NCBI RefSeq assembly: GCF_050908995.1
Contig: NC_135130.1
Location: 9,603,001-9,667,000, forward strand
Source: Andrena cerasifolii
Taxonomy: Eukaryota; Arthropoda; Insecta; Hymenoptera; Andrenidae
Direction: 5' to 3'
Length of the DNA: 64,000 nt
The position numbers were made by a program, and so were the translations under genes. The notes beneath the pieces were generated by a model. That model saw only the letters and a list, made by a program, of their open reading frames with translations, did not search any database and had not been told where the DNA came from. Below are positions 1 to 13,796 of this stretch, piece after piece; within the stretch, counting starts at the first letter, position 1, and every line of letters starts with the position of its first letter.

Positions 1-3000
1 ATGGCATACCTCTCGGTGTACAATGGCGACAGAAATGCATAAACATTGTTATTCTTCGTCACAAAAAAATTATTATTCTGTTTCATTCCACCCCTTTTTA
101 TGGGAAGAGTTCGTTCGTTCCACCTTTTACTTTCATCCAACTCTCCGAATTCACTTCAAGTTTTAACGACTCGACATCCCCGCCTCGAGCGTATAGGCGC
201 TGAATATAAAGTGGCGCGGCTGGGGAAATATGGGAAAATTATGCCACTGTTCTCTACAGGCCTCGATGCAATTTAGGGGAAAGCGGAAGGGAATAATGCA
301 GATTGAAGGGACGCGGAAATGAAGCCTGGATAGCACGGTTGAAATATTGTTCCGCGCCAGACGAAATCAAATTGGCAAAGTAGCTTAAGAGACTGCAAAA
401 TAGGAGATAGGATACACTTCTGTTTAAAATTGCAAATATAATCACCCATTCATTGGACCCCGTCATTAGGGCGCCAAATTCAAACCCTGCGCCGCGACAA
501 TTGCCTATCAGCAGAAGTGTTCTAGGGGACACTCCGAGGCTATTTAGGCGGTCCTCCCCTTCACGATGAAGGATGCAACGAGGAGGACGATCGAAGGACA
601 TCGACTTACGTAAAGCCCGTTGAGTTCGATCGAATTTCCTGGCCACCCGGCGCTGGCCCACACGACCGTATGCGCCTATTACGTCGCCTTTACGATCTCC
701 TCGTAAACGTCCGGGCCCGCGAAATTGATAGACCACTATGTTACACGCACGTACACCCGCACACGCGACAGACCTCCCGTCCCATCGTGTCTCTATCCTC
801 AATGTCTTCTTCCACCGGCCAGTGATGTGCATCCAGGGCGACGTACCTACGGTCTACTCGATTTCTGTCGTAAAAGATAGGCAGCGCGAGGGGTCCGGGG
901 GTTTTCCGGGCAGGCTTCATGTTATTCTACGATAAAGACGTTCAAGTGAGACAGAATTTCATTCTGGACGTGGGAAATATGGAATGGTCCATGCAACTTG
1001 CATAGACTTTATCTATCTCTAGACGCTGCATAATTTGGAATTGCATTCCACGACCCTTCGTTAGGTTTCTTGTTTCACAGCGAGTAGTTTGTGGCTCTAT
1101 TTTACTGGCGAAGGTCTCGAGATATATTCTAAGGCAAGAGTAAGGAGGTTTGAGGGTATGCCGATGGTCGAAGTCTCCCTCAAGGCTATCGTATATCACT
1201 TCTTATAAATAAATAAGTTAAATCAATTATATTTGTCGGGACGTGAATCTACAGCGTAAAATAAGAAAAAAATGTTATATAAGTATATGTTATAGAGGCT
1301 TTAGTTTCTGAGATACGAGCTGAAGTTAGTTACGCGCCGCGCGCCTTACGCCATAGCCCGCCATGACGGTTTTGCATGGTGTTCGCGACGTCGTCATTAA
1401 TACGCTATAACTTTCGAACTATAGCACAGGCGATGTTCATTTGTATAACATTTTTCTCTCCATTTATACTGAAGATGTGGATACTGCCAGTATTTCGTAA
1501 CACCGTCATTTTACCGTTAAAACGTCGATAATAATTGCAATCTAAATTATGATCTCCTCGACTTTTATGAAGCGATTCTGTCTCGGCCCGTAAAAAAACC
1601 ACCGCTCTGCCGGTCCTCGAGGCAACTCTGTTACAACGAAGCTTCTGAAAACGAGACAGCGCCGACGTGGAGCGTTGTAATCGGTTTCGGCCGGGCGCTT
1701 CTGCGACCGGTCGATGATGCCCCGCGCGCGCCTTGATCATTTTCTGGTGATTTTACGAGCGCGACGCGGCTCCAGACGCCGTCCAGACGCGAGTGCTTCA
1801 GCGCGAATAAATCTACCTCGCCTACGCTCGCTGAAACGGCGCCAGTGTCGCACCACGTGAAAATTATTCGCTACTAGTAGAACTTTGCAGACGGACCCCT
1901 CTCCCTCCCCCTGCCGTTTATTTAAAAATACAAGCTTCAGCTGAGAGTATTCGAGGCCCTGCGAGCCACCCAGACGTATCTGTGAAAAATGTAGCACGCG
2001 TGACTACGATATTTCAGATCCTAACTGTGTCTGGGTGTTTCGCGGCTACTTAATTTCGAAGCGTCCTATCTTTCCCTCGATTAAAATACAAGGGTGATTA
2101 TCATGACCAATTACCTCGGGAGAGAAAGATCTCTTAGGTTATCCAAGGATCCACGGCCCGCGCGCGCCAAATTTAAATCGCCAGACGGTCGCGGCAAAAA
2201 AGGGAGCGACAGGAAATGAGAAGTGAAGAGGCGGCACAGAGATGGGTGAGGAGGAGAAACGACAAGAAGGGAATTGTAAAGTCGTCATAATTGATTGCAT
2301 CTTTCGCGAACAGAGAGAAAAACCTTGAAGGGGAGGCTGAAAAGGAAGAAGACAGTGGAAGAGGGCGAGAGGCTCTCTAGTTGATACGAGTGCCGTTGAC
2401 ATTACTACGTCGCTCCGCGTCGCCGTGTACCAGCGACGACGATTTTTATTCCGCCGGCAATAAACAGATCCATCGTGATTCTCTCCCTTCGTCTCTGTCT
2501 GCGCACTTTATGACCCTCCTCGTTTCCTTCCTCTCTGTTTCACGGTGATGGCACTGTTCCTCCACGATGGGCGATCTCGGCGACGGTGTTACGAAGATTC
2601 GCGAAAAATCTTTGTATCTTTGTTGCTGGATAAGTTAGAAATTAATGCATCTAGTGGCTTTTCAAGTCTAGTGATTTTTTACCAAGTGCTGGCCACCCTG
2701 TAGAGTAGGAACGACCTTTACTTACGTCCATTTTTAGTTGAAGTATGCCCGACAATGCTCACGGAGACGAAACATGACGATCGATGGCAGATGCCGTTTT
2801 TCTCTTGCCTTCGAACGTGCGAATGTCTTCGTCGCGTCGCATCAAGGCCGATTCGTCTGGTGTTTAGTGTCGCCGTGAGACGAATTTGTGGAACGTTTCC
2901 CCGCCGATCGAGCCTGAAAACTTCAAGCGGATTAAATGGCACTGAAAATAAACAATTCCTGTCGCCTCCAACTTCTGGGGACATTCTAGGACAACGCCGG

Positions 3001-6000
3001 AGTTAAGCTTCCCTCCGAAAGGTAACATAACCGCCTTGTCCACGGTGTGCAAGGTATCGCAGGATGATTTTCTTGAAGAGATTAATCAAACCTGACGAAG
3101 GGAAAGGTCGAGCCACCAACTGTGATGGAACTAGCCTTGACATTCGTCCAGTTTCCCTCCGCAGCCAGGATCTGTGGGAATTCATTCCGTCTTCTTTAGA
3201 GCTGGGAATCCTTGCTGGAGAAGTGGATGTGATTGATGCTAACAGCCAGCACCCTGGGGGATCGACGATCTCGCTTCACAGAGCACGGACGGCCTCGCTG
3301 TGTCTCATCAAGGACGATCCCTATCGCGGCGGTAATGGCTGCGCAGGATTTTCACGAAAATCGGTAGAAGGGGGGATAACTCGCAAAAAACAGGATGAAT
3401 CGACAATATCGCTGGACAAATAAGACACTCCGTGGCTCATCCTGCGCCTCGTCAGCGACAATTTTCCATTGAGCCTTCTTACTGTCAAGGTTACCAAGGT
3501 TGCTCCATCAGATGGAATGATTGGTGGGCATTGTGGACGGGATCTCGACCACTGGGAAAATTTCTGCGAAAGGATGGTAGATTGAAAAAATGAATGTCGC
3601 GTAATCGCTGGCGGGATTGATCCACTTGCGCGGGATTACTCGTCCGAACAGCTTGCAGTTCCATTAAAGTTGCATTAATCCCCTCTGTCGCTGACGGGAC
3701 AAATTATGAAAAATTCTACAGATTCTCTGCTCGTCTTCTACCTTTGTTGATTGCAATCGAGATTTCTTCATAGACTCAAAGTGGAAGAGATACTTTCACA
3801 GTTCGAGATACTTTAACCAATAGAGTAGCTTTGTTTAAAATTCAATATGGCCGCCGCCTGGTATACTTCCAGCGCATTTTACATAATAAATTACTTAATA
3901 TTCTCTAATTTTGCGAGTTTAAGCCACCGAATGAAAAGGTTCCGTCGGTACACGGCTCTCCCCATCTTCGTTTCACTTAGAAATTGTTAAATTACCGAAA
4001 TGTCCTCAAGAGAAAAGCTTAGGTGGGGCGCGCGGTAAAATCTGGCGTTAAGGGGTGGGGTGGCCGCGTTAAATTACGGTTGAACAAAAACGAATGCAAT
4101 TACGGGGACGGAGGAAACGGGAAATAATGAATTTAAGCCCCGTTTCTCTCTTGTGCTCCTGAGGGATTACAGGGGAAACGGAGAGAGGGAGGTGAGATTA
4201 TTCAAGCCTGAGAAGTAAAGAGAACCTGGAAGCTATGACCTACTTCAATTTTCTCTTCGACATTCGTAGGCTTGCCACGTTTTCTTGACTTTTGTCGTCG
4301 TCTCCGGTGACTGTCGTTCGCCTTGTTGTTCGCTCGGCGTCTCTCCTCTCCTCCCAGCGCCCCATTTGCTGGAGAGACCGGCATCGAATAAATTCCCAGG
4401 GAAAATTATTTTTGGCTCCCTGTCTCTGTTTCGCTTAAATCCATTTGGCTTATTGTTGGTCCCCGCCAGTGTAGTTTGCGTGTTTGTACCTTTTGCTCCA
4501 GAGGCAAATACTCTTAGACGATGGAGATAAACATGTTTAATAATTAATTCAATACATATTTCGAGTAACGTGTTATTTATGGGAATTCCAAGAGCGTACC
4601 TCCCGCGGAGCAGGTGTTACATAAGTAGATTGCGTCGGAACACCTGGCACCCCGTACATTCCCCATATGACAACGCGAACTTCCCCCTCCTGCTGAACAT
4701 AACAGGAACTGCGATCTCTGCCTCGTTAAGGGGCCAATTAAGGAGGCTACTAACATGCCCCGATATTATTTCTAGATAGAACAAAATTGACCAGCAAAGG
4801 GTCGCAAACTTCCTAGCACTGAAATTGAAAAACAAAAAATCTTTCCAAAGTTTCTAACGAAGACCGGAGAGCAAACATCGTCGAAGAGGAACCGAAAGTG
4901 AAGTCGAAGAAACGAACAAAAGATCGAAGGGACCGAATTCTTCGCCACCCATTGTCCCCCGTTATCGATTGTACAGCAGCGAAGATACCCCAGAATTTAT
5001 CGAGGATTCCAGGCTCCATTGGGGCAACTGTGACCCGTTCCTCGAAAACTCAATTCAGTCTGGCCGCAACGCCGGAGCCGCGGCAATCGTGGTGCACACC
5101 CTCCTGCATCAAAATTGATTTCCACGGCTGTTTTCGGCTAGAATCCCGCGAATTCTCCGCGAGGCTGCCCTATAACTCGATAACGATCCGTTGTGCTGAG
5201 AAGAAGTGCATTATCGGAAATGGACCGAATAGGAGTCCCATGGGGGGCGGGGCTTAAGCTGAGAAACGGGGACTAGCGCGCGGAGTAGCCACTGCTGGAA
5301 GGTGAAGGAGGAAAAGTGACGGCAGCAGACGAAGGAACAGAGGTAACAGGGACAGTTTCGATGGATAGGACACGGAACGAGAGGAAGATGGGGTGGGTGT
5401 CCGGGATTTTGCCGAGTTCACTGGCGCAATGCGGGGTGGCCAGAAAACATGGCGCACTCTTCCCTTCTATACACGTCGGATCACACGCACACGGGTACAC
5501 AATCGTTGCTAACGACTGTGATCTGTGCACTCGATCGTTTTGTGGGTCATGGAAGCTGCGAGATTGTTGCCGTTCGTATCACTGGGGACGATTAGGTTCG
5601 ATCCGCCAGGTTGGGAATTCAGCCTCGTGCATCGCCACTATCGAAGTACCTTTTTTCTTGGCACGTGCCTCCCTGGGCCCCTTCGATTCTTTCCTGCTAC
5701 GAATGCTCCTCCACGTGATGCGGTACTATACGCGAGAACAGGTGTCGAAGGTGTCATAAAACGGGTTATCCACGCGTGTTAATTGGGGTTTTGTCCCGGT
5801 GATGATGTGTCAATGGGCGTGCGTGATAGGAATGACGGAGGATTGAAATAAAGGGGGAGGGAATACAGTAGACAGAGGAGAACGGAGTTGGCATTTTGCA
5901 GTCATTTGTCACTTCCTGGTTGCGTTTATGTGTGGAACATGTACTTTGTAGGAAGAAATTGCTGACAGTAATTCGAATTCCTCTTTAACACGAATTTTGT

Positions 6001-6664
6001 AACCAATTACTTCAACCTTAGCGCGGAGGATTGGCACTCGAAGTATTCAGGGAAAAGTGTTCTCCTTTTTTTGAACGTGCCGCTGCCATTTGGGCATATT
6101 AAGCGTCTAATACAAGGAATACTATAAAAGTAGTAAAACCTCCAAGCAATCCAATCGGTATATTTGCAACCGACGTATTCACTATACGTAACTGTATTAT
6201 CATCGTTTATTCAATTCCAGGCGTATGTTCATCCACGTTCTTCCGATTAACTGTCAATCATCATCGATGTTGCATACATACGACAGAGTCGATCGAGGAC
6301 GATCGACAAGTGTTTCGAGGACGACGCCACCGCGACTCACCCCTTAAATAATCCACGAATCTGCCTTCTTCATAATTAATGCCACCCTTTCAAAGATACG
6401 TGCACAAAAACGTCTTTAGTAAAAGTGAAAATATAATGCGAAGTTCCATTCGTAAACTCAGACTCCAGAATAGACGTTTAAAGTAATTCCTTTACTCAGT
6501 AATTCAGGAACACTTTCGAATATAAAATCAGAGGTACGGAAGTTGTATTGAGATATTTTATCGCTCAATTGTTGGTATAAACTGGGCTGACTGAACTGCT
6601 ATAGTCGGAACGCAATAGGTGTAGTCTGTGGGCCCATGAATGGGCTATCCTCGTCACAAAAACG

Positions 6665-6769
6665 GCCACGCCCATCACAACACTTGCCACGCCCATCACA
6701 ACACATGCCACGCCCACCGCAACGCTTACCACGCCCACCACAACGCTTTCCACGCCCGAAACAATGTGT
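6665..6769. repeat. 21-bp minisatellite, five units
   Basis: Five consecutive 21-base units each carry the core CCACGCCC followed by an A/C-rich half, starting at 6665, 6686, 6707, 6728 and 6749. The last unit is diverged. Because 21 is a multiple of three, both strands show short open frames with a seven-residue repeat (such as PRPSQHL). These are by-products of the repeat, not genes. Confidence 0.85.
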
Positions 6770-7062
6770 CCTCGTCCACATTCATTACATTTTCATACAA
6801 ACTTTGAGTGTGGCGTGAAAGTAAAGTCGTGATTCAGGACACCCACAGTGATGCACGCGTGTATACGTTTCTACTCGATTACTTTCTGACTATAGGGCTG
6901 TACTACTACTATGATCAGAAATCTCTACTTTGAGGGACGCACAAAGCGTCCAGGGCCCCAGAATTCCTGCTAATCCACCCGAAATTCGTCTCCCTTTACG
7001 GAAAACCCACCTAACGAACATACGGTGTCCCGAAGGAGTCCCCCATGGGCTCTGAGAGATTT

Positions 7063-7080
7063 GGGGGGGGGGGAGGGAAG
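7063..7080 (+). repeat. G-homopolymer tract
   Basis: Eleven consecutive G residues (7063-7073) followed by A and GGG. Such a run is polymorphism-prone and could form a G-quadruplex. No gene is linked to it. Confidence 0.6.
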
Positions 7081-10000
7081 GCTGGCACGCGTCAACAAAG
7101 GGACGCACAAAAGGCTGGGAAATGGAGAGCGAATTGCTCATTATCGAGTGGTCAGGACGCACGAGGGGGCGCTTCGGGATTTCACGGTCGCTCCGAGGGA
7201 TAAAAAGCCTCTTCTCTGGGGTAAAACCACCCCGTGGAAGGTGTAGAGGGGGACGCCGAGCGCGCTTCGGCGAAGGGCGCTTGAATCGTGGTGGATTTGT
7301 CGAGGGATGGAATGAATCGCGCGAAAATTGTCTCTTCCCTTTTTCTCGCTGCTCGCCGGCTACGTCCTCCCTTGGGATTTTCACGTTTCTTCTGAAACCT
7401 TTAACCATCGGCCGTCGTTTAGGGCAGGCCGTGGCATCTCTTTGTTCCTCCCGCAGGATCAATCGAACCTGAGGGAGGCGGCCACCCCTGTCGCTTTCCC
7501 GCACGGTAAATAGGAAAGAGGGTGGCGAGCTAGCTGGCGGCGAACAACGGAAGTGATTCGTACGAATTTACGAAAGTGCAGGCCTCCGAACGTCCCCCAA
7601 TCATCCCCCTCTTGTGCTGTATTTCGCCTACTCTTCGCTACACTCTCGTTTCATCCTTTTTTGTCGGTCGTCTCCGCTCCCTTTCCCCTGAATAATGCTG
7701 TCTGGCTAAAAGAGGAAGGGCGATGGCCCAAGCGCTCGCATTTTCTGCCTTTTCTCGCAATTTCTGTGGTCTCCTTGCTATTCAATCGACACTACCAGGT
7801 CATGCTCCATTTGAACTCACGTGAATATTCTCAATTTTCCGGAACCACCATCGTGCTTAGCTATGGTGTCGAATGTTTTGTCAATTCGACTCAGCGAGAT
7901 TTGAAATTTATTTTATGCAAGCTTCGCGGGCACAGCCCTCGAACGTGAAACGACTTTAAAAGAATCCGACGCTTCAATTTCCAAGCGGGCTTTTAGCACA
8001 CTTCCGGATTGACTCCTTCCCCGGAAGTGCTTTACTTTTACGTACCAGAACGAGCTCCAAATGGCCGCACTTGAGCGAACTACTTTAAAGCACAGGAGGC
8101 TTTTGATATACAAGTACACTTTCGCCAAAGTATTGCAATAGTGTACCCAGTCCGCGGTGAGAAGTAATTTGTCATTGTCTGGCGTACCTCGCGCGTCTGG
8201 GAATCCAGATAAACCTCCGATAAACTTTTAAAACGTCCCCTTCCCGAGCGTTACCGTTAATTTATAGATTTCGGAAAGATACTACCATCGATTTCCAAGG
8301 AGGGACGCGGGTAATTTAGCAACATGCCTCCCCGTTTCGCGTGAACGTTTCATTCTATCCAGGATATTTTTAGATCTCTCCATTAATCAGGCTGTTCCAT
8401 GCGAGCCACTGGTAGAATTTTATCTAAAAGTGTGCATTAACATGAGAAAGCCTCTCGTGTTCTCCCGTTTCGTGCAAGGCCGTGGATAAAATCGACGCAA
8501 CTGTCGGACTTCCATCGTGCTCCTATCGATACGTGTTACGTGGGTATACTTCGGGATTAATATTCCAAACGTGTTGAAAAATTGGCGGATAAAAATCCAT
8601 CGATGAATGAAGCTCCGATTCCCTCGATAAAAATTATTCAACGGATAGATAGGCATGCAAATTTCTTACTGCAATATGTAATAGCCCTTATAACTTTTAT
8701 CTCAGAAACCAGAGACTACCTGCACCCTTCACACCCCCAATGACTGAAACTTTTTCCTCCAATTGGAGTCGTAGAATAATCTCGTTAAGTTGCTCTCAAG
8801 TTTCACACACCGGGTTCGGATCAGCCGAACATTTCTAGCACCGAAGTGCTGCGGCGCGCGCGGAGGTGTGATGGATGAGCCCAAAATGGCCCCACGAAGT
8901 TGCAACGCGGCGTAAGTTGCATAAATGTCGCTTATAAACGTCTGAGTAAGAGGCGATACGGAACACCTCGAGATAAATGCCGCAATAAATCTAAGGTTAG
9001 CGACGTGTTTTACATTCGCCGCGGAAGTTATTAATTACACGGTGCATCGTGTCGCGATGTTTGGACGTTGAACATCGGCCCGGTGCCGCGGGCGATTAAT
9101 TCACGCCGCTCGTAACAAATTTCTATCGGTGGAAAATGAATCAAGTTACTTATTGGCGAGGCCACCAGCTTGTTACAAAACTTCAAGTACATTAGCCTCT
9201 TCTGTGACTCAAACGGACTCGCGTGGGGCCGCGAAACGATAGGAATCATCGCAATCCCTGTCTCCACTAACATTATTCCATTTACGCTACCGCCAATGCT
9301 TCGTCATCTGCGCACGATAATAGGTAGAAGGTCTGGCTATTACCGGGAGTCGCATTCGAATGAAAATCTACGCCTCTCAAAGGCAGAAAGCGCAACGTTT
9401 TTTCCTTTGATCGCCGACCAACGTGACGCGGAGGTATTTCACCGTGAAATCGCGACAACCGCCCTTCCCTTATCCTCTTCCACCCCCATCTCCCTTTTCC
9501 CTTTCTTCTTTTCACCCGTAATTTCCAAGTTTCCCCTCGACGTGTCTATCGTCGACGGGTAATTTCATCCAGGCCTCTGCCTGTTTCCCCTCTCCTTTCT
9601 CAGACGTGCCTCTGTCGTTTCCACGGCTGCTGTCTGAGTTTATCGGACAAAGAGAATTAATCCCATCTTAATAGACTATTTCCCCCCTGGTCCGCGCTTC
9701 GACTTGTAATTCTGCGTTGGAATCTGCGCGCTTCTCATTTCCAGAATAAAATGAATCACTCTTCTCAATATCTATAGTACTGATCAGAAGCACTTCAATT
9801 TTTGCTGGGATTACAGCGATCCCGAATTAGTTGTCGAACCTTGCACACTTGTCGTGGAATGCCCTGTACAGTGGTCTCGATATTTTCGGGCGTCAGTGTG
9901 TACGTATCAGCCGAAAAGTGATTGCACACGATTCCGCGGATGATGGAAAAGATTATGGGACATGGATCGGTCGCGAAGCGTCTCGACGCCTCGGCGCCAC

Positions 10001-12599
10001 GTGCAATCGCTCACATAAACGCTGAGGAACGAGGTGGTTTCCGGTTGGAACGGTAACGCCGTAACTTCCGGCGATAGAGTGCGCGCTTTCGCGTAAAAAC
10101 TTTGCGTAATTGTTCGTGAAATATCGTCAAATCCGTGGCGATATAAACGCTGCCTCTAATAGCACCAATTTGGTCGTCTGGTAATCTTCTGCCGGGAACA
10201 AAGACTTTGAAGGAAAATCGTTGGATCTTGCATGCGGAAATTATTTACTACCCGGCGTACTTGAGCTGCACTCGTGGTGGGTGTGTGTGTTGGGACTCGT
10301 TATTGGAAGCGCGAAAATACCTGTTCGCTGATCGACGGACCTATTTTAACGTTTACGAAACGATCGTGCTATTTTCGCATTCCAGCAACGGTGTTTCGGT
10401 TAATCTCTGCGTGGAACTATTAATAAATTCGATAACCTTCGTTACTTTGGATATGCGAGCTTGTTACTGCCTCGTTACGAAGCTGGCGCTCGATGCTTTC
10501 CATTCGATGAGTAGTAATCGGTATTTACTCGTTTACGATGGAAGGGTATTAGATCTTGTCACTGATATTGAATTCCTCTTGACGTTAGAGATGATTGAAG
10601 CGGAATTATTTTATGCTTCGCACGCAATCGGGGATATCGGACAGAGGAACATCGCATAAAGATATAGGCATAAAGGTTTTATGGATGTAAATAAATTATA
10701 TGGGGAGCTCGAGGTAGGCTCTATTCCTGAAGTACTTTGTGGATATTTTATAGGGCATTTAATGACACCGGGGTGTCGAAATCTTGTTATAGGCTTTCAT
10801 TTCGTTGCCCATAAAATATTCATACGTACGAACGCGAACAGAACAAGCACTATTTTCAGCACTCAATAAAGTGACCTCAGGTTCGCCCAATATTCATCCC
10901 AATGCCTCTTTATACTTTATCTCCTATCCCTAGGTACAGTTGTAAACGTCCGGTTATAGTACGAATAAAATGGAAAGGATGATGAAGGCCATCTCCTTCC
11001 GGTATGAATCATGTTAAACGCGATCCATAGGGGATAATGGGCCAGTGAATAAGGTAGGAATAGTCTCCATTTAAGGCGGAGATAGTCTCCACTGAAATTA
11101 GGGGCAGTAGGAAATGTAGGGAGAGTCTTCAGTCAAAGTGTGGGCGATAGGAAAACTGGGGATGGTCTCTAGACACTGCCAAGCTCACAGGTTGATTATT
11201 TTCCAGCCGGTGGAAATGAAAAACGAGGGAACCAAGCGATTACGGATACAAAACGGAGCGTTTGCTCGTTGCCAGTGACACGCTCGACAATTTACGATAC
11301 CGTTGCCGTGCCGTTGACAGTGGATATTCTGCAACTAGTATGGCCAACGCGAGCCAATTACAACGGTGCGTGCACCTGACACGAATTATGGATCACCGGT
11401 GCATGGATCGTTTAAAATCGTCTGTTCTTGACGGACTGTAACCAGCAGCACGATGACTCGATCATCGTTCGGACGTTCCCTCGAACTCCGCAAATGGTCT
11501 GAGCGCATTAGCCCGATTCGTTCATGCTCCTGCACACTTTGGCGAATTGGTGAGCCGGATAGAAGATACAAAAAAAAAAAAACAATCGTCCTCTTCGCGC
11601 GGTGACGTTTTTAACGATATCGGCGAAACGTCGGCGTATACGCTCGTCTAGTCGCAGGAACAGAAAGCAAGGATGAACTACTTCCCTGACAAGGCCGCCT
11701 GCTCGCCCAGCATCGTGTGTCACAGTCGAATTTTTATCACGCAATCCACTTCGGCGTCGCGTGCCACGATTACGTTACAGGGAACGAGAACGGTCTCTAA
11801 GGAAAAATTTATGGTGCCCCATTACGTAAATCAGAAGTGTATTTTTACCCCGCCGCGATCGATGCAGCACCCATGACCATTCACGACGTTCCTTCGAGGA
11901 TTCGTAGAGACACTTCACTAACACATTGAAACACGTACAGTTCACTCGTATTTCAACCATCTTCTTAACTAATCGACTCCTTACCGTCATCTTCCCCTTG
12001 TCGCTTTTGTCTCTCATTTTCTAATCTCGATGGCACCGAACGCAAACCGAGGCAATGAAAGGAACATGAGGTAGGGGGAGGCGTTATCACTGTTCGAGAA
12101 ACGAGATAAACGAAAGCTATTCCGTACCAGAGATAAGAATCTTGATCCAAGATTTCCGACCGATAGCGCTAGAGGAACAGGAAGGCTTTTCCGCAGTCAT
12201 TTCACGGCCGGAGAATACGGCGTTAACCTGACGCGTCAATATTTGGCGATAGTTGGGGCTTGTGCACACCGGCGAAGAGATTAGGCCATTTTCCTCCGTG
12301 GTCGGCCATGTACACTTCAGTCAGGTGCTGCCTGAACGGACACCAAGTCCTCACCGTATATTTAAATCCACCTTGGCTATTCTTAATGGAGGTGTACGCT
12401 CGATCGGCTTGTAGATTCGAAATACCCCTGAGTTCCATGGTATTTGGAACTAGATGCCCCTGAATTCCGTCAGTAATGGATCCTTTGGATCCTATTGCCC
12501 TGCTCTGGTGATTACGATTAATCTTTGTTATTCCTCTTATCGTCTCATCAAGCCCCAAATCGCCGATTTGAGGAACTCAACTCCGGACCAAACTTAACA

Positions 12600-13669
12600 G
12601 ACTGCTAGAGAAGGGGAGAGAGGAAAGAACCGTGACTTTTCGCGTTACCAAAGACTGCTCAGGGATAGTCAAGAGGTCAAAGTCGACGGTGATTCGCGAG
12701 GTAACGAGGCGCCAATGCCAGGCGACGACGACGGCGAAACGGTGGAGGATGCCCGCCGACAGACAGAAAAGAAACGAAGAGACGGAGGAGACGGAGAACA
12801 GAATGCGTTTCACAGGCAACAAAAGACTTTACGAGCCGACGACTATTTTTGAGGCGTTCGCGCGTCCACTTGAACGACGCCGTTTCACCGAGACAAGACG
12901 AGGAGGGTGGGAGCGGGGAGGGGGAGAGACGCGCGCAGTCTTTCGGACGTGTCTCACCCCAAAATGAAGATTTCCAACGCGTCCCGCCTTTTCTCTGTAC
13001 TATTCTGTTACTATTAATGGGCGCAATGCGACAGTTTCTGATTCCCTGCTACCTTTGAGCCACTACGGTCGGTGGAGACGTTTTAAAGACGACACAAGTG
13101 GCCTAGGGAGATCCCAAGGAGCGCCAGTGATACCAACGCAAAGAGCTCCACTGTCGAGGTGGCTGGCGCAGATGGCGGACGCTGAGGAAATGACGATAAC
13201 CCCGTTCGATATTAAATCTGCTGCCCATGTGTCGCCGATAGACAGCGGTAAATCGTCAGGTATCGACCAAGAGGGCCGGGCTGCGACGGCCTTGACCCTC
13301 GTGCGACGATGGTCGAACGGTCGCAGAGGTACGCGCGAGGAGGCTGTTTTTGTCGGCACGGCGGAATTCCGCGTGCGAAACGGAGAGAAATTGAATCGAC
13401 GACAGATATCCGGTGGCCGGGGGTTCTCACGTGTCCTCCACCTCGCTCCGCCACCAGGGGGAATTTCAATGATCGCGCGAAATTTGGCGCGACCGGTCAC
13501 GCCACGTCGTGCCGCCGCGTGGAAATCCGATCGTGGGTGGTTGTTGGCCGCGTCGTGAATCGAAATACGCCTGGACGCGTGTCAGTCGAACGAGAGAAGC
13601 CGGTGTCGATAGCTCCGGCCGCGTGTGCTTCTGGCGTGTCTCGCTACGGGGAACGGTGGCTGTTTTGTT
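12600..13669 (+). promoter_or_regulatory. CpG-rich putative promoter / 5' UTR of the NELL gene
   Basis: The kilobase before the NELL start codon is clearly richer in G+C and CpG than the surroundings. It contains an E-box CACGTG near 13428 and palindromic GGCGCGAC/GCGCGAAA motifs near 13478-13492. Open frames overlap on both strands, as expected for CpG-rich non-coding DNA. The transcription start cannot be placed from sequence alone. Confidence 0.3.
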
Positions 13670-13796
13670 ATGTCGATCCCGTCCGCGGTGCTGATCACAG
13701 TTACGTTCTGCTGGCTGCTCCTGCCGATGGGCAGCCCGACGTGCCACGAGCGCCTAGGGGAGGGACCCGTTCGCGCGCCGAGCAGCACGGCCGACA
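13670..13796 (+). CDS. NELL2: NELL exon 1: start codon and signal peptide
   Basis: ATG at 13670 opens a peptide with a hydrophobic core (AVLITVTFCWLLLP, residues 6-19) and a small-residue cleavage zone around G21-C25, as expected for secretion. The donor GTGAGT starts at 13797. The exon leaves one base, which joins TG of exon 2 to make an ATG codon, so the phase agrees. An open frame extends upstream to 13625, but only through a non-ATG codon. The start is inferred from the signal peptide. Confidence 0.8.

Larger units (their letters stand above)
1..13669. other. Upstream intergenic / 5' flanking region
   Basis: About 13.6 kb left of the first recognised coding exon. I see no exon with family similarity. 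The longest open frames (6890-7504 minus, 254-832 minus, 10207-10659 plus, 13055-13558 plus) lack recognisable motifs and occur where CpG-rich composition makes stop codons rare. It holds a 21-bp minisatellite (6665-6769), an 11-base G run (7063-7073), and a CpG-rich final kilobase that may include the promoter and 5' UTR of the NELL gene. Untranslated exons cannot be recognised without transcripts. Confidence 0.6.

Noticed and set aside
5593..5604. GGTTCGATCC, a B-box-like motif
   Set aside because: No A box at the right distance upstream and no acceptor stem pairing, so not a tRNA gene.
6890..7504. 204-codon open frame on the minus strand
   Set aside because: Arg/Pro/Ser-rich translation without motifs, in CpG-rich DNA where several frames are open at once; no splice context or family match.
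10207..10659. 150-codon plus-strand open frame upstream of NELL
   Set aside because: The start is not ATG, no domain or signal is recognisable, and no neighbouring exon joins to it; treated as chance.
13055..13558. Overlapping open frames of 145-167 codons on both strands before the NELL start
   Set aside because: CpG-rich promoter-like composition explains the openness; none joins in phase to the signal-peptide exon.
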